Source of the DNA: Nocardia shimofusensis NBRC 100134
GTDB taxonomy: Bacteria; Actinomycetota; Actinomycetes; Mycobacteriales; Mycobacteriaceae
NCBI RefSeq assembly: GCF_001613125.1
Contig: NZ_BDBT01000001.1
Coordinates: forward strand, 310,001 to 374,000
Length of the DNA: 64,000 nt
Direction of reading: 5' to 3'
The position numbers and the translations under genes are program-made. Under the pieces are notes generated by a model, which saw only the letters and a list, made by a program, of their open reading frames with translations, was not told where the DNA came from and searched no databases. Each line of letters begins with the position of its first letter. Positions within the stretch are counted from its first letter, which is position 1. This document shows, in pieces, positions 8,884-18,300 of this stretch.

Positions 8884-9483
8884 TTATTCGGGCTTCTTGC
8901 GACCAGCCAGACCACGCCAGGCGAGGTCGTCGAGCAGGTCGACGGCCTCGTGGACCTCGATGCGCCCGCCCGCGACCCGGTCGGCGATCGCCTCGCCCGC
9001 GCCGATGACGGCGGCGGCGACGATGTCGAAGTTGGTGCCGGGCTCGGGGTGCTTGGCGCTGGATTCCAGCAGCTTGGCCGTGAGTTCGATGACCCGTTCG
9101 CGGGCGTTGTCGATCTCGGAGGCGAAGGTTTCCTGGCCGAGTGCCTGGCGGTAGAGCACCTGCCAGGAGCGGCGGTTCTGGTCGACGAAGCCGAGGAAGG
9201 CTTCCAGCGCGGTGCGCAACTGCTCGTGGGGGGTGAGCAGCGGGTTGCCCGCGGGCGCGACCGACTCGATCAGCCGGGCGCCCTCGCGCTGGATGCAGGC
9301 GCGGAACAATTCGTCCTTGGAGCCGTAGTAGAGGTACAACATGGGCTTGGAGATCTTGGCCTCGGCCGCGATGGCGTCCATCGAGGTCTCGTGGAAGCCT
9401 TTGCGCGCGAACACTTCCACGGCGGCGTCGAGCATCTGCTGCTCACGCACCGCCCGGGGAAGCCGTTTCGTTCCGCCCGCCAT
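8884..9483 (-). CDS. TetR-family repressor (Rv0238-like)
   Basis: 199 residues from ATG 9483, with AGGAGAG upstream. Residues 10-57 form the TetR DNA-binding domain (LDAAVEVFARKGFHETSM, then KISKPMLYLYYGSKDELF). The helical C-terminal domain should bind an acyl or lipophilic ligand; none can be named. Position beside lpqI matches M. tuberculosis Rv0238. Its own promoter carries TTAC-N6-GTAA, the same core as the fadA2/fabG4 operator, so autoregulation plus control of the acyl-CoA genes is the likely role. Confidence 0.85.
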   Translation of the reverse strand: MAGGTKRLPRAVREQQMLDAAVEVFARKGFHETSMDAIAAEAKISKPMLYLYYGSKDELFRACIQREGARLIESVAPAGNPLLTPHEQLRTALEAFLGFVDQNRRSWQVLYRQALGQETFASEIDNARERVIELTAKLLESSAKHPEPGTNFDIVAAAVIGAGEAIADRVAGGRIEVHEAVDLLDDLAWRGLAGRKKPE

Positions 9484-9515
9484 CCACTCTCCTACCGCAT
9501 ACCGGAGCTCTGATA

Positions 9516-9531
9516 TTACTTCAAGGTAAGT
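9516..9531. promoter_or_regulatory. Operator upstream of tetR
   Basis: TTACTTCAAGGTAAGT, 33 bp before the tetR start. It shares TTACT-N5-GTAAGT with the palindrome at 3790-3809. Arms are TTAC (9516-9519) and GTAA (9526-9529). Confidence 0.6.
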
Positions 9532-9565
9532 TCGGCGACGGCCGATCCGTCCCCAGCGGGTCGCC

Positions 9566-10735
9566 TCAGCAGGTCAGCAGGCCCTTGTAGGCCGCCATCC
9601 GCAGCACCGAGGCGTCCACCTGGTCAGCGGGTAGCCGACCGCTCGCCACGGCCTGCTCCAGTTGGTCGAGCACCGAGGACAGGGCGTCGGTGGTGATCCA
9701 CAGGGCGTTGTCGGCGCCGGCGACCAGAGCCGCTTCGACGGCCTGCTCGATGCCCATCCTGGCGGTGATCGCGGCCATGCCACCGAGGTCGTCGGTGAAG
9801 ATCGGGCCGTCGAAGGGAGCCGCGCCGTAGCCGGTGCCCTCGCGCAGCAGCGACATCACCTGGGGGCTGATGCTGGCGGGCACGTCGGGGGTGGTCAGGC
9901 CGGGCACGTCGAGGTGGCCGACCATCACGGCCGCGCCGGAACCGACGAGATCGCGATAGGGCGCCAGGTCGACGGCCTGCAACTGATCCAGCGGCGGGGT
10001 GCGCACCGCGCCGGTGTGCGAGTCGCCGGAGCCGGAGCCGTGGCCGGGGAAGTGCTTCATGACGGTGCCGACGCCGACCTCGCGCATCGCGCGGATGTAG
10101 GCATCGGCGTACCGGGTGACCACGTTCGGGTCGTCGGAGAAGGAGCGGTCGCCGATGACGGTGTCGTCGGGCTGGGAGCTGACGTCGACGTCGGGGGCGA
10201 AGTTGACGGTCACGCCGAGGTCTCTCAGCGCCCGGCCGCGCACCAGCGTCGCCTCGTAGAACTGTTCGGGGGTCATGGTCGCGGCGGTCTCGCGGGCCGA
10301 GGGGGCCGCGCCGATGAGGTCGCGGGCGCGGGAGACGCGGCCGCCCTCTTCGTCGATGGTCACCATCACCGGCACCGCGGAGGCGGCCTGCACCTGACCG
10401 AGCAGGCCTTCGGCCAGCAACGAGGGGTCGGTCCAGCTGCCGACGAAGATGCCGCCGACGCCTTCGCCGCCGACCGCGTTCGTCGCGTCGGCCAGACCGG
10501 TCACGCCGACGGTGAGCAGCTGCGCCAGCTTGCGCCGAGGAGTCAGCCCGGAGAGGAATTGCGCGCCGCAGTCGGCCGCCACCGGGGTGCTCGACGCGGT
10601 GGTCGACTGCTCGGACACCGTTGTCGTCGCGGACGGCTGGGTCGGCGACGGGGAGGTGGCCGTGGTCGTGCCGCCCGAACAGGCGGTCGCGACGGCCGCG
10701 CACAGGGCGAGCAGGACCAGGGGCGTCTTCCGCAT
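9566..10735 (-). CDS. lpqI: Lipoprotein beta-hexosaminidase LpqI (GH3)
   Basis: 389 residues from ATG 10735. An N-terminal lipoprotein signal ends at C19 (VATAC); a Ser/Thr-rich linker follows to about residue 55. The GH3 catalytic domain shows KHFPGHG (227-233), the D238-x-H240 acid/base pair in SGSGDSH, and FTDDLGGM with the nucleophile Asp at 315 or 316, the NagZ arrangement. It should release N-acetylglucosamine from muropeptides outside the membrane in peptidoglycan recycling, as reported for mycobacterial LpqI (Rv0237). It lies downstream of, and on the same strand as, the next gene only by chance: the universal stress gene at 10853 is divergent. Confidence 0.9.
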   Translation of the reverse strand: MRKTPLVLLALCAAVATACSGGTTTATSPSPTQPSATTTVSEQSTTASSTPVAADCGAQFLSGLTPRRKLAQLLTVGVTGLADATNAVGGEGVGGIFVGSWTDPSLLAEGLLGQVQAASAVPVMVTIDEEGGRVSRARDLIGAAPSARETAATMTPEQFYEATLVRGRALRDLGVTVNFAPDVDVSSQPDDTVIGDRSFSDDPNVVTRYADAYIRAMREVGVGTVMKHFPGHGSGSGDSHTGAVRTPPLDQLQAVDLAPYRDLVGSGAAVMVGHLDVPGLTTPDVPASISPQVMSLLREGTGYGAAPFDGPIFTDDLGGMAAITARMGIEQAVEAALVAGADNALWITTDALSSVLDQLEQAVASGRLPADQVDASVLRMAAYKGLLTC

Positions 10736-10852
10736 GGGGGTCCACGGTAGTGCGCGCGCGGATCGGGCTCGCGGGCGGGCGCGCGTCGGGACGGTCCGGC
10801 GGGACTGCCCGGGGGTAGCCTGGCAGCAGGACTCCAGGCAGGAGGTCTACCG

Positions 10853-11329
10853 GTGGCTTGCGATCTGATGCTCATCGCCTACGACGGTTCCGAGAATGCC
10901 AAGCGCGCAATCGAATACGCGGGTCGGTTCCTGTCCACCGAACGCGCCGTGGTGCTCACCGCGTGGGAGCCGATGGTGCTCCAAGCCGCCCGGCTGTCCG
11001 GGCTCTCGGGGGTGGTGCCGCCGGACTGGGTGCCCGACGAGGAACTCGAGGACGTCGCCTACGTCGATGCCCGCACCGTCAACACCGAGGGGGTCCGCCT
11101 GGCGAAATTGGCGGGCTTCGCAGCCGAGGGGCGCACCGTCGAATGCACTACGAGCGTGTGGCACGCGATCGTGGAAACCGCTGACGAGCTCGACGTCGAC
11201 ATCATCGTCGCGGGCACCCGAGGGGTGACCGGCCTGCGGGCACTGCTGCACAGCAGCGTCGCCGACGCGGTGCTGCGGCACTGTCACCGGCCGGTCCTGC
11301 TGGTCCCGCCTGCCAAGAAGGAGCACTGA
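10853..11329 (+). CDS. Universal stress protein, single UspA domain
   Basis: 158 residues from GTG 10853, with AGGAGG at 10840-10845. One Usp domain: N-terminal LIAYDGSENAKRAI and C-terminal IIVAGTRGVTGLRALLHSS, the latter close to the G-x2-G-x9-G(S/T) ATP-binding motif. Such proteins bind ATP or cAMP and are induced under stress; the partner here is unknown. It ends 16 bp before the convergent MFS gene with no visible terminator. Confidence 0.88.
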   Translation: MACDLMLIAYDGSENAKRAIEYAGRFLSTERAVVLTAWEPMVLQAARLSGLSGVVPPDWVPDEELEDVAYVDARTVNTEGVRLAKLAGFAAEGRTVECTTSVWHAIVETADELDVDIIVAGTRGVTGLRALLHSSVADAVLRHCHRPVLLVPPAKKEH

Positions 11330-11345
11330 CCGCGCGTAGTCGGGA

Positions 11346-12596
11346 TCAGGACGCCGTCGCCGGGACCGGCGTGCGCGGCTCGATCGCCTCCGGAGTACGC
11401 CGACCCCGTTCGATCAGCAGCAGCGGTGTCGCCAGCAGCAGCAGACCGGCGAGGCCGATGGCGATGCGGGGGCCGACGAGCGCGCCGAGCACACCCCACA
11501 GCGCGGTCAGCGCCGCGATCCCGGCCTTGCTCGTGATGTTCCAGGAGACCAGTACCCGGCTGATCCGGTCGTCGGGAACCCGCTGGAGGCGTTCGGTGGC
11601 GAACAGCGGAACGAACACTCCCATGCAGGTGATCAACACCAGTTGCACGGCGATCACCATGATCACGCCCGCTGTCCCCGGCACCACCAGGACGAGCGCG
11701 ATCGGCGGGACGGCGCGCAGCACTCCGGCCACGAGGAGGACCCTGCGGTGGCCGAAGCGAACCCGCAGACGGCGCGCGAGCCGAGCGCCGACGAATCCGC
11801 CGACGCACGGCAGGCCGAAGGCGATTCCGTATTGCCATGCCGCCCAGCCGAGTTCGCCGAGCAACAGGACGGCCAGCAGCGGCTCGGTGGCCATGATGAG
11901 CGCGTTGACCACGACCGTGTTCCGCAACAGCGGACGCAGGTGCGGGTCGGCGTGGATGAAGCGCCAGCCCTGGACCAGATCCGCCGCTCGCCATCGCGTT
12001 CCCCTGGTGACCGGTGCGACCTCGCGTTCCCGGATCGCGCCGATGCCCAGGGCCGAGAGCAGGAAGCCCGCGGCATTCGCGAGCACGGTCACGACCGGTC
12101 CGAGCAGGCTGATAACCGCACCGCCCACGGTGGGGCCGACCGCGGTGGCGGTCCAGGTGGTGGTCTCGAACCGGCTGTTGGCGGTCAGCAGGTCCGCGGG
12201 GCGGACGATTTGCTTCAGGTAGGCGCCGCTCGCCGAGGCGAACGCGATGTTCGCCGCCGCCGAGAGCACCGCGACGAGCAGCAGCTGGGCGTAGCTCAGC
12301 AGGTCGAGGATATGGGCGAGCGGGATCGTCAGCAGTGCCAGGCAGCGCAGGACGTCCGCGCCGATCATGATCGGTTTCTTGCGTCGTGTCTCCACCCACG
12401 GCCCGACCGGCAATGCCAGCAGCGCACCCGCCGCGAGGCCGACAGCCGACAGCGCCGAGACCTCGGCCGGCCCCGCCTCCAGCACCGCGATGGCGATCAG
12501 CGGGAAGGCTCCGAAGCCCAGCGCAGTGCCCACCGTGGACGCCGCGTAGGCCGACCACAACCATCCGAACGACCGTCCGAGCCGCTGCCCCGCCAT
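11346..12596 (-). CDS. MFS transporter, multidrug-export type
   Basis: 416 residues from ATG 12596, preceded by AGGAGG. About 12 hydrophobic segments; a short basic loop after segment 2 (PWVETRRKKP) corresponds to the MFS loop 2-3 motif; similar to the MFS_3/enterobactin-exporter-like group. Probably a proton antiporter for a small lipophilic substrate. It diverges from a LysR gene 119 bp away, the usual layout for a transporter under its own regulator. Confidence 0.85.
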   Translation of the reverse strand: MAGQRLGRSFGWLWSAYAASTVGTALGFGAFPLIAIAVLEAGPAEVSALSAVGLAAGALLALPVGPWVETRRKKPIMIGADVLRCLALLTIPLAHILDLLSYAQLLLVAVLSAAANIAFASASGAYLKQIVRPADLLTANSRFETTTWTATAVGPTVGGAVISLLGPVVTVLANAAGFLLSALGIGAIREREVAPVTRGTRWRAADLVQGWRFIHADPHLRPLLRNTVVVNALIMATEPLLAVLLLGELGWAAWQYGIAFGLPCVGGFVGARLARRLRVRFGHRRVLLVAGVLRAVPPIALVLVVPGTAGVIMVIAVQLVLITCMGVFVPLFATERLQRVPDDRISRVLVSWNITSKAGIAALTALWGVLGALVGPRIAIGLAGLLLLATPLLLIERGRRTPEAIEPRTPVPATAS

Positions 12597-12715
12597 CTCT
12601 GTCCTCCTCGCCGCCGATCGACGGCCAGGAGTGCACCATCAGACGGAAGGCCGGATCCAACAACGACCGCCTCGGCGAGCCACAACAGCGCGTTGTGCGT
12701 TCGTAGGATCCGGCG

Positions 12716-13663
12716 GTGGACTTCGAAGCCGTGCGCACCTTCGTCGCCGTCGCCGAGAGCGGGCAGTTCCAGGAAGCGGCCGCGGACCTGCGCGTCACCC
12801 AGCAGGCGGTGTCCAAGCGGATCGCGAAACTGGAACGCTCCCTGGGCGTTTTCCTGTTCGCCCGAACCGCCCGCGGAGCCGGGCTCACCGCCGACGGGCA
12901 GGCGTTCCTACCGCATGCCCGCGCCGTGCTGCGTGCGGTGGAGCGGGCGGCGGCCGCGGTGCGACCCGGCGGGCGGCCGCTGCGGGTCGACGTGCTCAAC
13001 CGCCGTTTCGCCTGTGCGCTCGCGCTCCGCGATTTCTTCACCACGCACCCGCACGCGGATCTGGAGGTGGTGTCGCTGCCGGAAGCGAACGCGGCACGCG
13101 CGGTGGAGGCGCTGGCGGCCGGAGACATCGACGCGACCTTCCGTGCCGTGTCGGCCGGTGATCTCCTCGACGGCATCACCGCCACTCCGGTGCTCGACGA
13201 CCCTGTGCAGTTGCTCACCGGACCAGGGCATCCACTCGCGAACGAGCGATCGCTGCGGCCGGAACAGCTTCGTGGACATCGGATCTGGATTCCCGGCATC
13301 CGGCGCGACACCGAATGGTCGGCATACTACGACGACCTGACCGAGGCCTTCGATCTGCGCATCGATGCGGCGGGTCCGAATTTCGGCAGCGATGCCCTGA
13401 TGGACGCCGTGGCGACCGACCCGTCGCTGGCCACTTTGGTCGGCGCGGGCGACCACCACATCTGGCCCGCCACACACGACCTGCGCCGGATACCGCTGGT
13501 CGACCCGACCCCTGTCTACCCCCATTCACTGCTGTTCCGGACCGACGATCGGCATCCGTCGCTGGCGGCGCTGCGCGGGTATCTGGCGCGCACGCGCGCG
13601 GAGGTGCCTGGCCGGGTCTGGATGCCGAACTGGGCGCGCGGGCCCCGCACCGCGCAGGCGTGA
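12716..13663 (+). CDS. LysR-family transcriptional regulator
   Basis: 315 residues from GTG 12716. Residues 1-60 are the winged helix (FVAVAESGQFQEAAADLRVTQ and the recognition helix around QQAVSKRIAKLE). The rest is the periplasmic-binding-like effector domain. Divergent from the MFS gene, which it probably controls. The following 286 bp (13664-13949) hold no gene I can support. Confidence 0.88.
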   Translation: MDFEAVRTFVAVAESGQFQEAAADLRVTQQAVSKRIAKLERSLGVFLFARTARGAGLTADGQAFLPHARAVLRAVERAAAAVRPGGRPLRVDVLNRRFACALALRDFFTTHPHADLEVVSLPEANAARAVEALAAGDIDATFRAVSAGDLLDGITATPVLDDPVQLLTGPGHPLANERSLRPEQLRGHRIWIPGIRRDTEWSAYYDDLTEAFDLRIDAAGPNFGSDALMDAVATDPSLATLVGAGDHHIWPATHDLRRIPLVDPTPVYPHSLLFRTDDRHPSLAALRGYLARTRAEVPGRVWMPNWARGPRTAQA

Positions 13664-13949
13664 GGGCCGCGACCTGCGCAGGAGGGTCGCGCACCGAAGT
13701 CGTCGCCCACGAGCTGGACGCCGACGAGGGCATGTCACCTTCGCCACCATCGCCGCCGGCCTCGAGCAGCCCATCGCCCGACTCGACATCACTCGTAAGG
13801 CGCCGGTCGGCAGGCGGCGATGCGAACTGAGCGGCGAGAACCGGACGGCGGCGGAAGGCCGACACACTGCGTGGACGGTGGCGAACCCGCGGTGGGGTCG
13901 ATCACGGCCCGCACCGGCCCGCGCGCACCGCAGCTATCGTCGAGGAATC

Positions 13950-15041
13950 ATGACCGACTTCTTGCTCGCCCAGCCCGAGGGTGTGCTGCGCGCCCACGGG
14001 GTGCGCGCGGCTTTCGACTCGGTGACCGCGGCGCGAACGGCGCTGCGCGGGGACGGCACGCAGATCGTGGTGGGCGCGTTGCCCTTCGACCCACGGCAGC
14101 CCGCCGCGCTCGTGGCGCCCGAACGGTGGACGCGCACGCGGGGCCGCTGGCAGCCGCCGGCGGTCGAGCTGCCCCCGGTGCGGGTGGTCAGCGAGCTGCC
14201 CGGCGCGGACGAGCACCTCGCGCGGGTGAAGAAACTGGTGGAGCAACTGGAGGATCCGACGACGGAGCTGCGCAAGGTGGTCGCGGCGCGGTCGGTCCTG
14301 GCCGAAGCCGATGCCGCACTCGAGCCCGAGTCGGTGGCCGCGCGACTGGCGGCCCGGCATCCGGCGGCGAACGTGTTCGCGGTGGATCTGAGCCCGTCGG
14401 GGCGCGTCGGCGCCGCCCTCATCGGCGCCACGCCGGAACTGCTGGTGGCCAAACAGGGCAGGACCGTCACCCTGCGTCCGCTGGCGGGCAGTATGCCGCG
14501 CTCGGCCGACCGGGCGGCGGACGCGGCGCAGGCGGAGAATCTGCTGGCCAGCGCCAAGAACCGGGAAGAGCACTCCTACGTCATCGAGTGGATCCGCGGC
14601 ATTCTGAGCCCGCTGTGCTCGGAGCTCGACATCCCCGCAGCGCCGCGGCTGGTCGGGACGCACGATGTCTGGCACCTCGCCACGCCGATCACCGCGACCC
14701 TGCGCGATCCCGCCCCGTCCGCGCTCGACCTGGCGGTGCTGCTGCACCCCACACCGGCCGTGTGCGGGACGCCGACCGCGGCCGCGCTGGAGGTCATCAC
14801 CAGAGACGAAGGCGATCGCGGGTTCTACGGCGGCGCGGTCGGCTGGTGCGACACCCACGGCGACGGCACGTGGCTGGTCGCGATCCGCTGCGCCGAGTTG
14901 TCCGCCGACCGCCGTTCGCTGCGGGCCTACGCGGGCGGCGGCATCGTCGCGGCCTCGCAGCCGCAGGAGGAACTCGACGAGACGACCGCGAAACTGCGCA
15001 CCTTTCTGGGCGGCCTGGACTGCCCGGCGCCGACGCATTGA
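13950..15041 (+). CDS. entC: Isochorismate synthase
   Basis: 363 residues from ATG 13950 (CGAGGA just upstream; longer frames run into non-coding sequence). It isomerises chorismate to isochorismate for salicylate-type siderophores or menaquinone. Motifs in order: LRKVVAARS, GATPELLV, PLAGSMPRS, SAKNREEH, HLATPIT, LLHPTPAVCGTPT, and FYGGAVGW followed by AGGGIV near the end, all of the chorismate-binding fold. Length resembles EntC (Rv3215, 372 aa) rather than MenF. No siderophore or menaquinone genes are adjacent, so the pathway is open. Confidence 0.9.
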   Translation: MTDFLLAQPEGVLRAHGVRAAFDSVTAARTALRGDGTQIVVGALPFDPRQPAALVAPERWTRTRGRWQPPAVELPPVRVVSELPGADEHLARVKKLVEQLEDPTTELRKVVAARSVLAEADAALEPESVAARLAARHPAANVFAVDLSPSGRVGAALIGATPELLVAKQGRTVTLRPLAGSMPRSADRAADAAQAENLLASAKNREEHSYVIEWIRGILSPLCSELDIPAAPRLVGTHDVWHLATPITATLRDPAPSALDLAVLLHPTPAVCGTPTAAALEVITRDEGDRGFYGGAVGWCDTHGDGTWLVAIRCAELSADRRSLRAYAGGGIVAASQPQEELDETTAKLRTFLGGLDCPAPTH

Positions 15042-15132
15042 CCATCTCTGTACGCACCTTCCGCACGTTCCGGGCCGTTCATGCGGTAGGTTGACCCGAA
15101 ATGTGCCTGTCACGACGTATTGGAGTGCCGCG

Positions 15133-15303
15133 ATGAAGTTTGCTGTTCCCGGGATTGCGAGTGCTGTCGCCGGCGCCGTGATCGGCGTTATCGCGGTCTT
15201 CGGAATCACCGCGGCGGTCTCGCAGAACACCCGCCCGGAGATCGACCGCAGCGGCGACGCCGACTCCTCGCTGCTGAACAGCGTTGAGTACGGCAGCCGC
15301 TGA
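15133..15303 (+). CDS. DUF2613 small membrane/secreted protein (Rv0236A-like)
   Basis: 56 residues from ATG 15133 (TGGAG upstream). An N-terminal hydrophobic helix (residues 3-30, IASAVAGAVIGVIAVFGI) is followed by a short polar tail, RPEIDRSGDADSSLLNSVEYG, here split as two halves in reading. The family is confined to mycolic-acid actinobacteria and always sits before aftD. It overlaps the aftD frame by about 20 nt, so the two are probably translated together; a role with AftD is inference. Confidence 0.85.
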   Translation: MKFAVPGIASAVAGAVIGVIAVFGITAAVSQNTRPEIDRSGDADSSLLNSVEYGSR

Positions 15304-18300
15304 GCCGCTGACCTCCGCTTCAACCGCCGACTCGCTCGGCACCCCAGGCGCGGACCGGGGCAAGGCACCTGCCTCCCCCGAGTCCGCGCCGCTCGGTAGA
15401 CGCTGGTTCGCCGGGACCGTGGTCGCGGCGTTCCTGCTGTCCTTCCTGCAGGCGCCCGGCCTCACGGTCGCCGACACGAAATACGACCTGGCGCAGAATC
15501 CGCTGGGTTTCCTCGACCGCGCCTCACATCTGTGGAGCAGCCAGGCCCCGATGGGCCAGGTCCAGAACCAGGCGTACGGGTATTTCTTCCCGCACGGGAC
15601 ATTCTTCTCCCTCGGCGATCTACTCGGTCTGCCCGCGTGGGTGACTCAGCGGATCTGGTGGGCGCTGCTGCTGCTCGCCGGGTTCTGGGGCATCATCCGG
15701 CTCTGTGAGACTCTCGGCATCGGCAGCCGCGGGGCGCGGGTCGTGGCGGCGGTCGCGTTCACGCTCTCTCCCCGGGTGCTCACCACCCTCGGCTCGATCT
15801 CCTCGGAGACGCTGCCGATGATGCTGGCCCCGTGGGTGCTGATCGCGCCCGCGGCGCTGGGCAACGCCTATCGCGAGCGCCGCCGAGGTGGTGCGGATTC
15901 GCCCGCGGGCAGTGCGCTGGCACTCGCACTGATGGGGGCGGTGAACGCGGTCGCCACGGTCGCGGCGTTCCTGCCCGCCCTGCTGTGGTGGGCCTCCTAC
16001 CAGCCGAACCGGCGCTGGTGGCGGTTCACGCTGGCCTGGGTGCCGCTGTTGCTGCTGGCCACCCTGTGGTGGGTGGTGCCGCTGCTGCTGCTCGGCAAGG
16101 TCAGCCCGCCGTTCCTGGACTACATCGAATCCTCCGGCGTCACCACGCAGTGGGCCTCGCTGGCCGAGGTGCTGCGCGGCACCGACAGCTGGACCCCGTT
16201 CGTCTCGCCCGAGCGCATCGCGGGCGCGGTGCTGGTCACCCAGCCCGCCGCGGTGCTGGCGACCGGCCTGATCGCGGCGGCGGGCATGGCCGGGCTGGCG
16301 ATGCGTTCGATGCCGCATCGCGGACGGCTGAGCCTGATCCTGATCGTCGGGCTGGTCGGCATCTGCGCCGGTTTCGTCGGCGAGCTGAGCGGGCCGTTCG
16401 CCGAGTCGGTGCGGCTGTTCCTCGACTCGACCGGCGCACCGCTGCGCAATGTGCACAAGCTCGAGCCGCTGATCCGCATCCCGCTGGTGCTCGGGCTGGC
16501 GCATCTGATCGCCCGGGTGCCGCTGCCGGTCTCGGTGCCGTGGCGGCAGTCCCTCGCGGCGTTCGCCCGGCCCGAGCGCGACCGTCTGGTGGCGGTGACC
16601 GCGCTGATCCTGACCGCGCTGGCGCTGTCGACCTCGCTGGCCTGGACCGGAAAGCTCGCCCCGCGCGGCGCCTACGAGGCTGTGCCGGGGCACTGGCACG
16701 ACACCGCGGACTGGCTGGCCGAGAACGCCGCCGACACCCGCGCGCTCATCGTGCCCGGCGCGCCGTTCGGCAGTCAGGTGTGGGGCCTGACCCGCGACGA
16801 ACCGTTGCAGGCGCTGGCGAGCACGCCGTGGGCGGTGCGCGACTCGGTGCCGCTCAACCCGCCGGGCACCATCCGCGCGATGGACTCGGTGCAGCGCCTG
16901 ATCGCCGACGGCCGCCCCTCGGCCGGGCTCGCCGCGACCCTGGCCGACCAGGGCATCGGTGTGCTGGTGCTGCGCAACGACCTGGACCCGGAAACCTCGC
17001 GCTCGACCCGGCCGATATTGGCGCACCAGGCGATCGAGGGTTCACCCGGATTGACCAAGGTCGCCGAATTCGGTGATCCGATCGAGAGTTCGGTGATCGC
17101 CGAGGATCTGGTCGCCGACGGCGATCTGCGGCCCACCTATCCCGCGATCGAGATCTACCGCGTCGAGGCGCCGCGAGCGCCCGGCATCGAGGACACCACG
17201 GTGCTCTCGGGCACCGGCGCGCCCGAATCCTTCCCCGGCGCCTACACCGTGCCGCTCGCCTCGGTGCCCGTCGTGCAGGGCGGGCCCGAGGCGCTCGAAC
17301 GCCGCAATCGCGGCGAGGGCGTCACCGGACCGAGCCTGCTGGCCGCCGACGCCGAACGCGCCGGACTGCCCGTCGGCCCGGTCACCGTCACCGACACTCC
17401 GATGGACCGGGAAGCCGATTTCGGCCGGGTCGACAACCACAACTCCGCGCTGCGCGCTCCCGGCGACGAGCGCCGCACCCACAACCTCGTCCCCGACTAC
17501 CCGGTGGACGGCGCGGGCCTGGTGCAGGGCGGCTGGTCCGGCGCCACCCTCACCGCCTCCAGCTCGGCCGCCGACGCCACCCAACTCGGCGGGGCCGCAC
17601 CCGGCAGCTCCACCGCCGCGGCCGTGGACGGTGATCCCTCGACCGCCTGGATCAGCAACGGCACCGAGATCGCCGTCGGCCAGTGGCTGCGACTGGACCT
17701 CGACGAACCGGTGGCCAACGGATTGCTGCGGCTGACCACCAGCAGCGCGGCCATCGGCGACCCGGTGAAGTGGGTGGAGGCGCGCACCGAGAACGGCAGT
17801 GTGTCCACCCGGATCCCCGGACCGGGCGAGCCGGTGGCGCTGTCGCTGCCGCCCGGCAGCACCGACTGGCTGACCATCACCGCCCTGCGCACCGAACGCG
17901 GTTCCGCGGGAGGTCAATTCGGTATCAGTGAACTCGCCCTCGAGGACTACACCGACCGCGACAACCCGCGCGTCGTTGACATCCGGCACCACACCGTGCT
18001 GCCCCCCGTCGCCGGCGACGGACAGGTGCTCGGCTGGGACCTCGGGCAGGAATTCCCCGGCCGCAGCGCCTGTTTCGACGGCCCCGACCGGGTGCGGTGC
18101 AGCAAGAGCATGGGCCTGGCTCCCGAGGAACCCGGCGCCTTCGCCCGCACCCTGGCCGCGCCCGAACCGATGACGCTGGCCCCCGAGCTGACCGTGCGCG
18201 CCAGGCAGGGCCCCGCGCTGGAGGCACTGCTCACCGACCCGGACAGGCCGATCGCCCGCGGCCGCGCCGATGTCGGCGACCTGCGCGGCTCGGCCTTCGC

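Noticed and set aside
13664..13949. Possible gene fragment (HVTFATIAAGLEQPIARLD in one frame) before entC
   Set aside because: Looks somewhat coding but is short, has no start signals, and I cannot match it to a family.
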